NCBI RefSeq assembly: GCF_030406325.1
Contig: NZ_JAUEQY010000056.1
Coordinates: 1 to 32,371 of the forward strand
Direction: 5' to 3'
Length of the DNA stretch: 32,371 nt
DNA from: Actinomadura sp. DC4
GTDB taxonomy: Bacteria; Actinomycetota; Actinomycetes; Streptosporangiales; Streptosporangiaceae
The notes under the pieces were generated by a model. The model was not told where the DNA came from, did not search any database, and saw only the letters and a list, made by a program, of their open reading frames with translations. Shown here in pieces: positions 31,646 through 32,371 of the stretch. Numbering within the stretch: position 1 is the stretch's first letter; each line of letters opens with the position of its first letter. Made by a program: the position numbers and the translations under genes.

Positions 31646-31742
31646 TATGGTCGGCGATGGTCATCGCGGGGCGACCCGCCGTGGCCGACGGGTTCCGCGC
31701 CTCCGGCGGGCTCGAGTCGCTAGCCGTGGGAATGACCACGGG
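31646..31742 (+). promoter_or_regulatory. structured 5' leader of the cold-shock gene
   Basis: A TATGGT -10 candidate lies at 31646-31651. Three small stems follow: GCGAT/ATCGC (31654-31667), GCGGG/CCCGC (31666-31679, overlapping the first by two bases) and CCGTGG/CCACGG (31724-31741). A leader of ~110 bases with alternative stems is the usual arrangement of cold-shock messages. The promoter is a weak guess. Confidence 0.4.
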
Positions 31743-31768
31743 AATTGCCCTGGTGGGAGTTGTTAGGA

Positions 31769-31969
31769 ATGGCACAAGGCACCGTCAAGTGGTTCAACGC
31801 GGACAAAGGCTACGGCTTCATCGCGGTCGACGGTGGCAAGGACGTGTTCGTGCACTATTCGGCCATCATCGCCGATGGCTACCGCAGCCTGGAGCAGGGG
31901 CAGCGGGTCGAGTTCGAGATCACCCAGAGCGACCGGGGTCCGCAGGCTGAGTCGGTTCGCCCGATCTGA
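31769..31969 (+). CDS. cold-shock domain protein (CspA family)
   Basis: This 66-residue single cold-shock domain opens [18 protein letters not shown] with RNP1 KGYGFI and has RNP2 VFVHYS. It binds single-stranded RNA/DNA and unwinds structured RNA. The start at 31769 matches the family (MAxGTVKWFN); an in-frame ATG 24 bases upstream is not part of the domain. GGGAG lies about ten bases before the ATG. A strong stem-loop ends the gene. Confidence 0.95.
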   Translation: MAQGTVKWFNADKGYGFIAVDGGKDVFVHYSAIIADGYRSLEQGQRVEFEITQSDRGPQAESVRPI

Positions 31970-31983
31970 TCCTCTATGGCTCG

Positions 31984-32019
31984 AGAGGGGTCCGGCGCTC
32001 GGCGGCGCCGGGCCCCTCT
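31984..32019 (+). terminator. strong stem-loop terminator behind the cold-shock gene
   Basis: AGAGGGGTCCGGCGC (31984-31998) pairs with GCGCCGGGCCCCTCT (32005-32019) over 15 bp with one G-U pair and a 6-base loop. No T tract follows. Confidence 0.85.
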
Positions 32020-32050
32020 GCGCGTCCGGTCCCTGGTGGGAGCGGTGTGG

Positions 32051-32077
32051 CTTGCACTCGTTGGGGTAGAGTGCTAA
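32051..32077. promoter_or_regulatory. CIRCE element (upstream copy, one arm degenerate)
   Basis: CTTGCACTC-N9-GAGTGCTAA. The right arm is the exact CIRCE consensus; the left arm differs at its outer bases (consensus TTAGCACTC). HrcA repressor site for groEL. Confidence 0.8.
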
Positions 32078-32085
32078 ACACGACG

Positions 32086-32112
32086 TTGGCACTCTGCGGT
32101 TGAGAGTGCCAA
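32086..32112. promoter_or_regulatory. CIRCE element (perfect inverted repeat)
   Basis: TTGGCACTC-N9-GAGTGCCAA is a perfect 9-bp inverted repeat with the 9-base CIRCE spacing; G/C replaces A/T at position 3 symmetrically. It lies 132 bases before groEL and 8 bases after the first copy. HrcA represses at low temperature by binding such sites. Confidence 0.93.
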
Positions 32113-32166
32113 CACGAAAAAGCGATCGAGGCGACGAGGCCTCCAATCCCGGCGGCGGCATGGTAG

Positions 32167-32371
<205 letters not shown>

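Overview
The window is high-GC DNA with actinomycete codon use. GTG starts, lipoboxes, a Tat signal, CIRCE operators and several probable leaderless transcripts all fit a filamentous actinomycete. The gene content suggests Streptosporangiales or a relative; I cannot fix the genus. The right half (otsB ... otsA, a threonine-synthase-like gene, a CysO-like gene, cold-shock gene, stand-alone groEL) has, as I recall and without checking, the same order as the chromosomal groEL2 neighbourhood of Streptomyces. I read it as conserved core; the left half looks accessory.

Positions 1-12,900 are accessory and mosaic. The left edge holds the 3' end of an IS3-type transposase beside a broken IS5-type transposase. 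Then come a TetR/hydrolase pair with a likely operator, a decayed HTH fragment, a small zinc-ribbon protein, an MDR oxidoreductase, a very large LuxR-type (LAL) regulator divergent from a RibD/DHFR-like reductase, a membrane-protein/winged-HTH pair overlapping by ATGA, two exported repeat proteins (8.4-10.0 kb), a VOC protein, an MFS exporter and a lipoprotein.

Positions 12,900-23,400 hold a secreted TAP-like peptidase with a Pro/Thr-rich insertion, an epoxide hydrolase, a methyltransferase, a DUF4097-like TDSG-repeat lipoprotein, a membrane-anchored subtilase with a 340-residue repetitive tail, a SHOCT protein, and a probable transcription unit of SAM hydrolase, cation exchanger and MarR regulator.

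Positions 23,500-32,371 hold a DUF3263 protein, otsB, a small conserved protein, PadR, a transmembrane Ser/Thr kinase divergent from an ECF sigma factor across a 54-bp gap with a perfect inverted repeat, and otsA. Next is a SAM-I riboswitch directly in front of a threonine-synthase-family PLP enzyme whose stop overlaps (ATGA) the start of a CysO/MoaD-type sulfur carrier ending in GG. This cassette is the most interesting part of the window. SAM control plus a sulfur carrier argues that the enzyme makes homocysteine from O-phosphohomoserine and carrier-bound sulfide rather than threonine. The window ends with a cold-shock gene with a structured leader, two CIRCE operators and the start of groEL.
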